This document shows positions 5,968-14,653 of a stretch of DNA of 64,000 nucleotides, one piece after another. Under the pieces are notes generated by a model that was given only the letters and a program-made list of their open reading frames with translations, had not been told where the DNA came from and searched no databases. A program made the translations under genes and the position numbers. The DNA is from Phycisphaeraceae bacterium (GTDB lineage: Bacteria; Planctomycetota; Phycisphaerae; Phycisphaerales; UBA1924), in contig CP075368.1 in the NCBI GenBank assembly GCA_019454185.1, positions 1,178,001 to 1,242,000 on the forward strand, given 5' to 3'. The first letter of the stretch is position 1; each line of letters begins with the position of its first letter.

Positions 5968-8900
5968 ATGCCCCCGTCCATCATCGACATCCTCGCCTCC
6001 GGCCGCACCCTCGTCTTCGACGGTGCCATGGGCACCGCCATCTACAAGGTCCCGCTCACCGTCGAAGGCGACTACCGCGGCTGCGAGAACTGCACCGACA
6101 TCCTCGTCCAGACCCGCCCCGACGTCATCCGCTCCATCCACGAATCCTTCCTCCGCGTCGGCTGCGATGTCATCGAGACCGACTCCTTCGGCGCAAACCG
6201 CCTCGTGCTCGGCGAGTTCAACATCGCCGATCAGGCCTACGACCTCTCGCGCCTCGCCGCCAAGGTCGCTCGCGACGCCGCCGACGGCTTCACCACACCC
6301 GCCCATCCGCGCTTCGTCGCCGGCTCCATCGGCCCCGGCACACGCCTCCTCACCCTCGGCCAAACCGACTGGGACGCCATGCGCACCAGCTACCGCGAGC
6401 AGGCCCTCGGCCTCATCGACGGCGGCTGCGACTGCTTCATCATCGAGACCTGCCAGGACCTCCTCCAAGTCAAATGCGCCATCAACGCCGTGCTCGAAGC
6501 TCTTGCCGAGCGCGGCAAAGGCCCGACCGACATCCCCATCATGGTCTCGGTCACCATCGAGAGCACCGGCACGATGCTCATGGGCACAGCGATCGAGGCC
6601 GCGGCCACCGCCCTCGCCGGATACCCGATTCTCTCCCTCGGTCTGAACTGCGCCACCGGCCCCGCCGAGATGGTCGAACACGTCCGCTGGCTCGGCGCAC
6701 ACTGGCGCTCGCTCGCCAGCCGCAGCCCCGCATCGCCCGCCCTCCCACGCTCCGTCAGCGTCATGCCAAACGCCGGCCTCCCCGTTCTCGTCGAGGGACG
6801 CACCGAATATCCCCTCGGCCCGCGGCCATTCGTCGACGCCATGCTCAAGTTCGTCGAGCACGACGGCGTCAACATCGTCGGCGGCTGCTGCGGCACAACC
6901 CCCGAACATCTCGCCCTGCTCATCCAGGAACTCGACCGGCGCGGGCTGCGCACCGCACGCCCGCCCGCACCCTCCTCGCCCGCGCCCCGAGGCGTCACCT
7001 CCCTCTACTCCGTCGTCGACTACCGCCAGGACGCGTCCATGCTCATCGTCGGTGAGCGCATGAACGCCAGCGGCAGCCGCGCGTTCAAGACGCTCCTCGA
7101 GAAAGAAGACTGGGACGGCATCGTCTCCCTCGCCAAAGAGCAGGTCCGCGAGGGTGCCCACGTCCTCGACCTCAACGTCGATTACGCCGGTCGGGACAAC
7201 CCGCGCGACATGGGCGAGATCGTCTCGCGCGTGGTGCGTCAGGTCGATGTGCCCCTGATGCTCGACTCGACGCAGATCAAGACCATCGAGGCGGGCCTCC
7301 GGCGTGCACCCGGCAAGTGCATCATCAACAGCGCGAACTTCGAGGATGGCGAAGAGAAGTTCGACGCCATCATGCAGCTCGCCCGCACCTTCAACGCCGC
7401 CGTCGTGGTCGGCTCCATTGATGAGGACAAAGAGTCCTCCATGGCCCGCACCGCGGACCGCAAGGTCGCTGTCGCTCGCCGCGCGTTCGAGCGAGCCGTC
7501 AACACCTGGGGCCTCGATCCCTCCGACATCCTCTTCGATCCCCTCGTCCTCCCCATCTCCACAGGCATGGAGTCCGACCGCCGCTCTGGACTCGAACTCA
7601 TCGAGGGTGTCCGCCGCCTGACCGCCGACTTCTCCGATGCCCAGACCGTCGTCGGCCTCTCCAACGTCTCCTTCGGCCTCGCGCCCGCCGCCCGTGTCGT
7701 CCTGAACTCCGCCCTCCTCCACGAGCTCCGCGTCGCAGGCCTCACGAGCGCGATCGTCCACTACGCAAAGATCCTCCCCGACAACAAGATCCCCGCCGAG
7801 CAATGGGCCGCCGCCCTCGACCTCATCTACGACCGCCGAGGTGGCACCGCTCTCCAGAGCGGTGTGTCCCCCGACCCCCTCCAACGCTTCATCGATCTCT
7901 TCAAGGATGCCGGCGCCGCTGCCAAAGAAGTCAAAGCCGCCGCCGACACCACCGTCGAGGCCCGGCTGCGCGCCCACATCATCGACGGCGAGAAGCGCGG
8001 CCTGATCGACACGCTCGAAGAGGCCCTCGGCACATACTCGCCCCTCGACATCATCAACGACCATCTCCTCGACGGCATGAAGACCGTCGGCGAGCTCTTC
8101 GGCTCCGGACGCATGCAGCTCCCCTTCGTCCTGCAGTCCGCGGAGGTCATGAAGCAGGCCGTCGCCCACCTCGAACCGAAGATGGAGAAGAAGGCCGGCT
8201 CCACCAAGGGCACCATCGTCCTCGCCACCGTCAAGGGCGATGTCCACGACATCGGCAAGAACCTCGTCGACATCATCCTCTCCAACAACGGCTACAAGGT
8301 CGTCAACCTCGGCATCAAGCAGCCCCTCCCGGCGATCGTCGCCGCGTGGAAGGAACACAACGCCGACGCGATCGGGCTCTCCGGCCTCCTCGTCAAGTCC
8401 GTCAACGTGATGGAAGAGAACATCAAGGAGCTCAACGAGCAGGGCCTCTCCCCGCCGCTCCTCCTCGGCGGCGCGGCTCTCTCGCGCCCCTACGCCGAGG
8501 GCCACCTCCGTCCTCTCTACGCCGGCGAGTGCTTCTACGCCAAGGATGCCTTCGACGGGCTCCGCACCATGGAGCACCTCGTGTCCGGCAAGAGCGATGT
8601 TCTCGCACACGAGGTCGCCTCGCGACTCGAGAAACGCTCCAAGGCCGAGGAGATGATCGTCAACACCCGCGCCGCCAAGCTCGCCGCGGCCAATCGAACC
8701 ACGGGCGAGGCCGCACGTTCATCCATTGCGACGCACGCGCCAATCCGCTCCACCGTCCGCTCTGACATCCCTGTTCCTCACGCTCCCTTCTTCGGCTCGC
8801 GCGTCGTCACCGGCATCGACCTCGACGACGTGTATCCCTTCCTCAACCCCGTCGCCCTTCTCCGCGGCCAGTGGCAGGTCAAGAAGGGCGCCCTCTCCGA

Positions 8901-9600
8901 CAGCGAGTACGAACACCTCGTCGAGGACGAGTTCAAGCCCATCCTCGAAGACCTCAAGCACCGTTGCAAGGCCGAACGCATCCTCGAGCCCGCCGTGGTC
9001 TACGGCTATTTCCCATGCAACAGCGATGGCGACGACCTCATCATCTGGACGCCTGAGTCCGCCGGCCGCCCGCTCGCCGAACGCGTCGAGCGTGAACGCT
9101 TCACGTTCCCGCGCCAACAGGACAAGAAGCGTCTGTGCATCAGCGACTTCTTCCGGCCGCAGCATTCCGAGACGGGCGATTCGGGTGAAGTTGACGTGCT
9201 CGGGTTGCATTGCGTGACGGTCGGGAAGAACGCGACGGAGCATTGCCGCGTGCTGTTCGAATCCGGCGACTTCACGAGATACCTCTACCTGCACGGCTTC
9301 GGCGTCGAGACCGCCGAGGCCCTCGCGGAGTTCTGGCACAAGCGGATGCGCCAGGAACTCGGCATCGGCAACGAGGACTCGCCGAAGGTGCGCGAGCTCT
9401 TCACCCAGAAGTACCGCGGCAGCCGCTACTCCTTCGGCTACCCCGCCTGCCCCGACATGACCGACCAGCGCAAGCTCTTCCGCCTCCTCGAGCCCGAGCG
9501 CATCGGGTGCGTCCTCACCGAGAACGAGCAGATCGATCCGGAGCAGTCGACCTCAGCGATCATTGTCCACCACCCCGAGGCGAAGTACTTCAACGTGTGA
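5968..9600 (+). CDS. metH: Cobalamin-dependent methionine synthase
   Basis: A 1210-aa enzyme that transfers the methyl group of 5-methyltetrahydrofolate to homocysteine through methylcobalamin. All four modules are present in order. The homocysteine domain (about 1-330) has the zinc cysteines C228 and C307/C308 in GLNCATG and GGCCGTTPEH. The pterin domain lies at about 350-640 (GERMNASGSRAFK, then LDLNVDYAGRDN). The cobalamin domain (about 665-900) has the cap helices and the base-off histidine motif DVHDIGKN near residue 760. The C-terminal reactivation domain (about 940-1210) has YSFGYPACPD. The length matches the family (about 1200-1230). It stands alone, after the rpmE terminator, with a hairpin in its leader. 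Most codons end in C, unlike the G-ending genes further right. Two long antisense frames over it are shadows. Confidence 0.97.
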   Translation: MPPSIIDILASGRTLVFDGAMGTAIYKVPLTVEGDYRGCENCTDILVQTRPDVIRSIHESFLRVGCDVIETDSFGANRLVLGEFNIADQAYDLSRLAAKVARDAADGFTTPAHPRFVAGSIGPGTRLLTLGQTDWDAMRTSYREQALGLIDGGCDCFIIETCQDLLQVKCAINAVLEALAERGKGPTDIPIMVSVTIESTGTMLMGTAIEAAATALAGYPILSLGLNCATGPAEMVEHVRWLGAHWRSLASRSPASPALPRSVSVMPNAGLPVLVEGRTEYPLGPRPFVDAMLKFVEHDGVNIVGGCCGTTPEHLALLIQELDRRGLRTARPPAPSSPAPRGVTSLYSVVDYRQDASMLIVGERMNASGSRAFKTLLEKEDWDGIVSLAKEQVREGAHVLDLNVDYAGRDNPRDMGEIVSRVVRQVDVPLMLDSTQIKTIEAGLRRAPGKCIINSANFEDGEEKFDAIMQLARTFNAAVVVGSIDEDKESSMARTADRKVAVARRAFERAVNTWGLDPSDILFDPLVLPISTGMESDRRSGLELIEGVRRLTADFSDAQTVVGLSNVSFGLAPAARVVLNSALLHELRVAGLTSAIVHYAKILPDNKIPAEQWAAALDLIYDRRGGTALQSGVSPDPLQRFIDLFKDAGAAAKEVKAAADTTVEARLRAHIIDGEKRGLIDTLEEALGTYSPLDIINDHLLDGMKTVGELFGSGRMQLPFVLQSAEVMKQAVAHLEPKMEKKAGSTKGTIVLATVKGDVHDIGKNLVDIILSNNGYKVVNLGIKQPLPAIVAAWKEHNADAIGLSGLLVKSVNVMEENIKELNEQGLSPPLLLGGAALSRPYAEGHLRPLYAGECFYAKDAFDGLRTMEHLVSGKSDVLAHEVASRLEKRSKAEEMIVNTRAAKLAAANRTTGEAARSSIATHAPIRSTVRSDIPVPHAPFFGSRVVTGIDLDDVYPFLNPVALLRGQWQVKKGALSDSEYEHLVEDEFKPILEDLKHRCKAERILEPAVVYGYFPCNSDGDDLIIWTPESAGRPLAERVERERFTFPRQQDKKRLCISDFFRPQHSETGDSGEVDVLGLHCVTVGKNATEHCRVLFESGDFTRYLYLHGFGVETAEALAEFWHKRMRQELGIGNEDSPKVRELFTQKYRGSRYSFGYPACPDMTDQRKLFRLLEPERIGCVLTENEQIDPEQSTSAIIVHHPEAKYFNV

Positions 9601-9606
9601 GGCACA

Positions 9607-9785
9607 TGAAGGCGAAGAGAACGCAGAGGTCGCGGAGGGAGCGGAGTTTCGCAGAGGGGAAAGGGCAGAAGCGGAGTTGGTTTTTGGACGCGAAGATCGC
9701 GAAGGCCGCGAAGAAGAGTTGAACGCGGAGGACGCGGAGAAGAGACCAAGGGCAGTGGGTCGAAGGGGCAGAGGGGCGGAGGGAA
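9607..9785 (+). repeat. GA-rich degenerate repeat block A
   Basis: The stretch after metH is strongly G/A-rich on the + strand, with recurring units of the type AACGCAGAGG and ACGCGGAGGACGCGGAGAA and interspersed GGCAGAGGGG. The units are degenerate and spaced irregularly. No gene is supported here: open frames have Arg/Glu low-complexity products. The rest of this gap up to 9913 holds a REP-like palindrome and nothing else I can name. A second block of the same type lies at 10741-10878. Confidence 0.7.
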
Positions 9786-9817
9786 GAGGGGGGCGAGCAG
9801 AACTGTGGCGTGATCAG

Positions 9818-9849
9818 GTGGCATGCCTGCTCAGAGAGCAGGCATGGGT
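9818..9849. repeat. REP-like palindrome, copy 1
   Basis: CATGCCTGCT (9822-9831) and AGCAGGCATG (9837-9846) form a perfect 10-bp stem with a 5-base loop, preceded by GGTGG. Copies 2 and 3 at 11064 and 13148 share the core GGTGGCATGCCTG, so this is a dispersed repeat rather than a gene-specific terminator. It lies about 70 bases downstream of the leftward secreted-protein gene. Confidence 0.75.
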
Positions 9850-9913
9850 GAGAGCAGAGGAGCACGATGGAGGATGAAGAGGCACTGGTTCTGTTTCACA
9901 CGCGTGCGCGTGC

Positions 9914-10579
9914 TCAACGGGAACCAGTGGCACCCGAGAGGCGGCGGCGTGTGCGGGGGAGTGCGAGGAGAGCGAGTGCCGCGAGGGTGGCGGGCGCGGG
10001 GATGAGGTTCTCGACGAGGACGGGCGCGCCGGAGTCGTCGTAGCGGTAGCCGACGAGGCGCCACTCGTAGAGTGAGAGACGCTGGATCTGCATGTAGCCG
10101 AACTTGGTCAGGTCGGAGGTGGCGTAGCCGACGTAGCCGGAGCCGCCGTCGGGGATCAGATGGATGTTTGTGACGCTTGTGGGGAGCGCGGTGGGATCGA
10201 CTATGCCTGTGTCAACATCAAATGACGGTTCCGCCCAATCTCGAGTCGCACTCATTGTCGTGCCTGACTGGATCAGCCCGCCGTCAACACACAACGCAAC
10301 CGTTTCAAAGGGCCCAGTTGGAAACAGAGGCAAGTCATTGCCCGAAATGATCGCTGACACTCCAGCATCCACCGGCCTGAACGAGAATCGTATCGAGTTG
10401 TGCAGGATCTCATCCGTCGGCTTGGTGGTGAGTGTCGGCAGGAAGCAGGCGATGAAGATATCGTTGTGATTAACGATGAGCGTGTCGGTCGCGAGGACGG
10501 TGACGAGGTCGGCGCGGGAGGGTGCCGCGTGCGCGAGGGCGAGCGAGGTTGAGATCAGCAGCGTTGCCGCGGTGCGCAT
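9914..10579 (-). CDS. Secreted protein with PEP-CTERM-like tail
   Basis: A 221-aa protein from ATG at 10579, which has GGAGG 8 bases upstream; an upstream extension in frame is repeat-derived and not coding. It begins with a signal peptide (MRTAATLLISTSLALAHA), followed by a beta-rich body of unknown function. It ends with PAPATLAALALLAL followed by PRTRRR, the Pro-hydrophobic-Arg layout of PEP-CTERM/exosortase sorting tails as they appear in Planctomycetes. It is thus likely exported and anchored or processed at the envelope. The region around it is repeat-rich and lacks an operon partner. No homologue is recognised from the body sequence. Confidence 0.75.
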   Translation of the reverse strand: MRTAATLLISTSLALAHAAPSRADLVTVLATDTLIVNHNDIFIACFLPTLTTKPTDEILHNSIRFSFRPVDAGVSAIISGNDLPLFPTGPFETVALCVDGGLIQSGTTMSATRDWAEPSFDVDTGIVDPTALPTSVTNIHLIPDGGSGYVGYATSDLTKFGYMQIQRLSLYEWRLVGYRYDDSGAPVLVENLIPAPATLAALALLALPRTRRRLSGATGSR

Positions 10580-10740
10580 GGGACATCCTCCGTTCCCCAC
10601 ACGGCCATCCTGTGGAATATGCCACACGGATGGCAAACGGCAAGGGGAAGGGGAAAGAGAAATGGCAAATAGCACATGGGCAGATGGCAAACCGAGTGAG
10701 GGGATCTCAGGCGGCGGGCCGGTCGCGGGCGTGGCGGGAT

Positions 10741-10878
10741 CGTGAAGAGAACGCAGAGGCCGCGGAGGAATCAGAGTCACGCAGAGGGGGAGCAGAGTTG
10801 TTGAACGCGGAGGAGGCGGAGGAACCAGCGTCACGCAGAGGGGAGAGGAAAGAAGGGGCAGAGGGGGAAGGGAAATCG
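10741..10878 (+). repeat. GA-rich degenerate repeat block B
   Basis: Same composition and motifs as the block after metH: GAACGCAGAGG, CACGCAGAGGGG, GAACGCGGAGGAGGCGGAGG and GGCAGAGGGGGAAGG. It lies in the 630-base gap between the secreted-protein gene and the insertion sequence. The remainder of that gap also contains runs such as AACGGCAAGGGGAAGGGG (10627-10650) and a REP-like palindrome at 11064-11090. Confidence 0.7.
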
Positions 10879-11063
10879 GATGGTGCAGGGGCGGGTTGAG
10901 GCGCTTGGGCTGAAGGGTCCACCGATTCCGTCGAGCCCGTCGGCTGTTGCCTCGGGGCATCGACGGCATCCGGCGATGCGCAGCCCAGCGCATCCTCAGC
11001 ATCCGTGAGTGATTCTCTGGGATCGATCGTCCGCCCGGTGGGCGGGTTGTCTGCGTCATCGGC

Positions 11064-11090
11064 GCATGCCTGGTCTTCGCCCAGGCATGC
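11064..11090. repeat. REP-like palindrome, copy 2
   Basis: GCATGCCTGG (11064-11073) pairs perfectly with CCAGGCATGC (11081-11090), loop of 7 bases, followed by CACCC. The right arm plus flank (CAGGCATGCCACC) matches copies 1 and 3 in the opposite orientation. Confidence 0.75.
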
Positions 11091-11210
11091 CACCCGGCGT
11101 TCGCGTGTGTGATTGGGAGCAGTGGTCCGCTCGGGTACGCCTGCGGTTCCCCGATTCAGCTTTGCTGGCTCGGATGTCGTGTCGGGCGCGTGTGAAGAGG
11201 AGGAAGACGA

Positions 11211-12206
11211 CCCCGAGCTCGCGAGCTTTTTGCGTCATCGCTTCATTGCCTGTGTGTGTCGATCAAGGATGATGATGGCTTGGATCCATCGACGGACCCG
11301 CTCGATGCCGCGCACGTGCGGCGGGATAAGCCCCACATGGTGGGTCATTTCCAGGCGTGCAAACACACGCTCGATCACGCGCCGGAGTGACAGCAGGCCC
11401 CTGCCGAAGCCCGTCATGCTCTGCTCCAGCATGTCGATGGCTCGACGGCGGTCCGGATGCGTTCCGGACCGCCGCACGCCGCGACCCACGCGGCAGTCCT
11501 TCCGCGGAACCACCAGTTGTCCGCCCTTGCACGCGCAGAGTTCATAGAGCTTCACGCTGTCGTAGTTCGAGTCGGCCAGCACATACCCGTTCAACTCCAT
11601 GTCTCGCATCATCCGCTTGGCCATCACTGCTTCATGGCAGTGCATGGGCGTGAGACGCCAGGAGACGATCGAGCCCGCGAGATCGCAGATCGCATGGAGC
11701 TTGTAGCCGCGCAGTCCCCATGCGCCGAAGGTCGCGGTCCGGTCTCCGGAGTGCGAGGCGACGCGCAGGGCCTTGCCGTCAAGAGCCAGCACCAACGCTC
11801 CCGATGCAGAGACCAGATTCTCCGCCTCCGCCGCGGCAAGTAACGCCTGGACGCTGGTGGTTCTCAGCCGCCGGCTCATCCTGCTTGGCGAGGGCAATCG
11901 ACCACGCCGCCACAACGGCCATGCATCGCGTCGGCACGCCCAGGAGGTGGGTCGTCGGTGCAAGACGGCCCAGAGAAAGGTCAGCACGATGTCCGCATCG
12001 GTGAAGGTGAAGCGACCGCCACGCGGGCTCCGATCCAGCTTCCGCACGCTCGCCGCCAACACCCTCCAACTCGCGTTGTCCATGCTCGGTCTCCTGTCTG
12101 GCAGCTCCACCAGTGGGACCGAGCATGGCATGAGCCATCAGATCGCGCAAGTCTCCACAATGGAAACACTTGGAACACATGGCGCAAAATGCTCTCGCGC
12201 TCGGGG
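11211..12206 (-). mobile_element. 996-bp insertion sequence with 28-bp imperfect terminal inverted repeats
   Basis: The ends match when one is reverse-complemented: the left end (11211-11238) begins CCCCGAGCTCGCGAGC and the right end (12206 back to 12179) begins CCCCGAGCGCGAGAGC, with the shared continuation TTTTGCG. About 24 of 28 positions agree. A single DDE transposase fills the interior. I could not find a target site duplication: flanks are GACGA on the left and CTCCC on the right. This may reflect decay, a rearrangement after insertion, or a slightly wrong end. It interrupts a reading frame running leftward from 12801. Confidence 0.82.
11235..12083 (-). CDS. DDE transposase (IS4/IS5 superfamily)
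   Basis: A 282-aa transposase from ATG at 12083, which has AGGAGA 7 bases upstream; an earlier ATG at 12131 lacks such a site. The catalytic triad can be placed: Asp in ALVLALDGKALR, Asp in GYVLADSNYDS and Glu in RRVIERVFARLEM, with Arg and basic residues before the last as usual. The HTH-like N-terminus contains FTDADIVLTFLWAVL. The length and single ORF fit IS4/IS5-type elements of about 1 kb. It appears intact, so the element may still be active. The nearest IS group was not determined. Confidence 0.88.
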   Translation of the reverse strand: MDNASWRVLAASVRKLDRSPRGGRFTFTDADIVLTFLWAVLHRRPTSWACRRDAWPLWRRGRLPSPSRMSRRLRTTSVQALLAAAEAENLVSASGALVLALDGKALRVASHSGDRTATFGAWGLRGYKLHAICDLAGSIVSWRLTPMHCHEAVMAKRMMRDMELNGYVLADSNYDSVKLYELCACKGGQLVVPRKDCRVGRGVRRSGTHPDRRRAIDMLEQSMTGFGRGLLSLRRVIERVFARLEMTHHVGLIPPHVRGIERVRRWIQAIIILDRHTQAMKR

Positions 12207-12801
12207 CTCCCTTTTGCGGGCGTTGATCGGTGAGTGTTTCGGGAGCAGCGGCGGGTTCGGAAGCGGAAGAAGAGGTCCGCTCGTTGACACTCGCGGCTCT
12301 GGCCGCGGGCTTGGGAGCGGGCGCGGGCTTCGGCGCGAGGGCACGCGACTCGCGCGCGATGGTGGTCGCGGTGCGGCGGATGAGCTCGGCATGGCGGTGC
12401 AGTATGCGTTGATCGGCGTCGGGGTCGCGGCCCGTGAGCTTGGGCGCCGGGCTCTCAAGCACGTCGAGGAGCTTGCGAAGGGAGATCGGCCGCGCGGCCT
12501 CGCCAAGCAGACGGGCGCGGAGGGCATTGAGCTCTTCGTAGGCGTCGATCTCGGCCTGGACCTCGGGCGTCTTGATGTAATCGATGAGCGTGTCGAAGGG
12601 AATCTTGAGGTGATCGGCGAGGCGTGCGAGCGGCAGGTTCGCGTTGATGATGTCGAGGACGAGGAGGTGAGCCCAGCGCTGGCGCGGCGTGATGTGATCG
12701 CCTGCGGCGTGTGCTTCGGCGGGGCTGGGCGATGCATCATAACGCTCGCCCTGCGGGGGGTGCTGGTCTCGGCTGGTCGTGATGTCGGATGGGGCGATCA
12801 T
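12207..12801 (-). pseudogene. 5' part of an HTH-like gene truncated by the insertion sequence
   Basis: From ATG at 12801 (MIAPSDITTSRDQ) the frame encodes about 198 residues before it runs into the insertion sequence. The visible part has LVLDIINANLPLARLADHLK and PFDTLIDYIKTPEVQAEIDA, a plausible helix-turn-helix, then LRKLLDVLESPAP and a Pro/Ala-rich linker. Left of the element, a minus-strand frame (DADNPPTGRTIDP, LTDAEDALGCASPDAVDAP, near 10880-11060) has similar composition and may be the remainder, but it is out of register by one base. I therefore call the gene broken. It may once have been a DNA-binding protein. Confidence 0.55.
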
Positions 12802-12852
12802 GCCCCGAATGTACGAGAGAGATCTTGGGATGCAAGCGCGGGAGGTGTCTGT

Positions 12853-12874
12853 CACTGACATACGTCTGTCAGTG
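12853..12874. promoter_or_regulatory. Operator-like palindrome upstream of the truncated HTH-like gene
   Basis: CACTGACA (12853-12860) and TGTCAGTG (12867-12874) are perfect reverse complements separated by 6 bases. The site is about 50 bases before ATG 12801, where an autoregulatory operator would be expected, in a divergent-looking gap. No U-run follows on either strand, so a terminator is less likely. Confidence 0.45.
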
Positions 12875-13147
12875 CCTGTTGGAACAGGTAATGGAAGTCA
12901 TTGTGGGAGAAGGGGATAGGGAAATTTGGAAAAAGCGAGAACATCACGGACTGGAAAGGGCAGAGGGTCAAGGTGCAGAGGGTAGAGTCGGTGGCGACGA
13001 GGCGAATCGCTCGGTTGAGAGAGTTATCGCATCGAAGTCGGAGCGACTTCGATGGCACGGGGGGGGCGCCTTCGGACTGAGACGCGTTCGGAAGAAGTTG
13101 CTGGTACCAGTACCCAAGCACACCGAGCTTGCACTCGGGTCCCCCTT
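12875..13147. other. Intergenic stretch, no gene supported
   Basis: GA-rich fragments similar to the repeat blocks (GGAAAGGGCAGAGGGTC at 12954-12970) and no frame with a convincing ribosome binding site or protein-like composition. It ends in REP-like copy 3. Confidence 0.5.
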
Positions 13148-13178
13148 CATGCCTGCTCTGCGAGCAGGCATGCCACCC
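13148..13178. repeat. REP-like palindrome, copy 3
   Basis: CATGCCTGCTC (13148-13158) pairs with GAGCAGGCATG (13162-13172), loop 3 bases, followed by CCACCC. It abuts the stop of the photolyase gene (13181), so it could also act as a transcript-end hairpin for that leftward operon. Confidence 0.75.
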
Positions 13179-13180
13179 GT

Positions 13181-14626
13181 CTACGCCTTGATCGCCTGAA
13201 ACGCCGCGAGGACGCGGTCCTTCACGATCGCCCGGTCCACGATCGGCTCAGGGTACTTCAGTGTGGAGCGCAGCAGCAGGGGCAACTCCGACGGATCGTG
13301 GATCGTCTCGTTGTCCAGATCCGCAAGTTCCGGCACCCAGCGTCGGATGAACGCGCCATCCGGGTCGAACTTCCGCGACTGGCTGATGGGGTTGAATATG
13401 CGGAAGTACGGCGCGGCATCCGTCCCCGTCGAGGCCGACCACTGCCACCCGCCGTTGTTCTGGGCGAGGTCGCCATCGACAAGGTGCCTCATGAAGTGGC
13501 GTTCGCCGAGATGCCAGTCGATGAGCAGGTCCTTTGTCAGGTACATCGCGACGACCATGCGGAGTCGGTTGTGCATCCAGCCGGTGTGCAGGAGCGAGCG
13601 CATCGCGGCATCCACGAGCGGCACGCCCGTGCGACCCTCTCGCCACGCGTCGAACCCCTCGGAGTCGTCGCGCCAGCGCAGCCGCTCGGTCTCCGGCTTG
13701 AACGCGCGCCCCATGCACAGACGCGGGTACGCCGCGAGAAGGTGGCGATAGAACTCGCGCCAGACGAGTTCGCTGATCCAGTGGGTTGCGCCAGAAGATG
13801 GACCGTCGAGCTTGCCGCTGTTGGCTTCGAGCGCGGCGTGCAGGCACTGACGAGGAGAAACTGAGCCGATGGAGAGATGATGCGAGAGCGTGCTGGTGCC
13901 ATCAATGCCGGGGAAGTCGCGCTGGTCCTTGTATGCCGCGATGGACTTCTCGACGAAGCGACTCAGACGCTTCATCGCGGCCTTCTCGCCGGCGGGCCAG
14001 AATTCGGGACGGGGCCACGGCTCAAAGCCCCGAACGCGATCGGGCACATCGTCGGGCCTGATCTTCAGTGGCAGTTGCCGCCTCGGCTTTCCGAGCACCT
14101 CGGGGATGCCTTCGGCCTCAAGCTTCTTGATCCACGACTTCTTGAACGGCGTGAAGACGGTGTACCAGCGTCCCTCGCCCGTGCGCAGTGCGCCGGGCGG
14201 TACGACGGTCTGATCATCGAAGGCGTGGGTGGAGATCTCTTCATCGGCGAGCATCTCGGCCACTGCCTCGTCGCGTCTGATCTCGTTGATCTCGTACTCC
14301 TTGTTCAAGTACACGGCCCGAGCTCCAACCTCGCGGCAGAGTTTCAGGAGTGCGCCGGGCACGTCATTGAAGCCGGGGACGGTGAGGATGCGCAGCGGGA
14401 TGTTGAGCGCGCCGAGTTCGGTCGAAAGCTCGCCGAGCGTGCGGAGGATGAGATCGACCTTGACCGGTGCCATGTCGTGCGCGGCCCACTGGTCGGGCGT
14501 GATGGTGTACACCGCGACGACGCCCCCCATGCCGTCGCTCTCACGCGTAGCTTCGCGGCAAACATGCCAGAGCGCGGTGTTGTCGGCAACGCGGAGATCA
14601 GATCGAAACCACATGAGGGTCGGCAT
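13181..14626 (-). CDS. phrB: Deoxyribodipyrimidine (CPD) photolyase
   Basis: A 481-aa DNA repair flavoprotein that splits UV-induced cyclobutane pyrimidine dimers with blue light. The N-terminal alpha/beta antenna domain starts MPTLMWFRSDLRVADN. The C-terminal FAD domain has the classical series TGVPLVDAAMRSL, TGWMHNRLRMVVA, KDLLIDWHLGE, DGDLAQNNGGWQW, TDAAPYFRIFNP and KFDPDGAFIRRWVPEL. Asn and Trp residues in the GGWQW and NNGG segments belong to FAD and electron transfer chains. The length is typical (about 470-480). It is the last gene of a four-gene leftward operon, 27 bases after the Fe-S photolyase-like gene. Confidence 0.96.
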   Translation of the reverse strand: MPTLMWFRSDLRVADNTALWHVCREATRESDGMGGVVAVYTITPDQWAAHDMAPVKVDLILRTLGELSTELGALNIPLRILTVPGFNDVPGALLKLCREVGARAVYLNKEYEINEIRRDEAVAEMLADEEISTHAFDDQTVVPPGALRTGEGRWYTVFTPFKKSWIKKLEAEGIPEVLGKPRRQLPLKIRPDDVPDRVRGFEPWPRPEFWPAGEKAAMKRLSRFVEKSIAAYKDQRDFPGIDGTSTLSHHLSIGSVSPRQCLHAALEANSGKLDGPSSGATHWISELVWREFYRHLLAAYPRLCMGRAFKPETERLRWRDDSEGFDAWREGRTGVPLVDAAMRSLLHTGWMHNRLRMVVAMYLTKDLLIDWHLGERHFMRHLVDGDLAQNNGGWQWSASTGTDAAPYFRIFNPISQSRKFDPDGAFIRRWVPELADLDNETIHDPSELPLLLRSTLKYPEPIVDRAIVKDRVLAAFQAIKA

Positions 14627-14653
14627 GGTTTGGCTCGCTGTCGTCGGTCAGTT

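Noticed and set aside
5698..8610. 970-aa open frame on the minus strand, opposite metH
   Set aside because: Glu/Asp/Gly/Val-rich low-complexity product from the antisense of C-ending codons; metH on the + strand is complete and full of conserved motifs.
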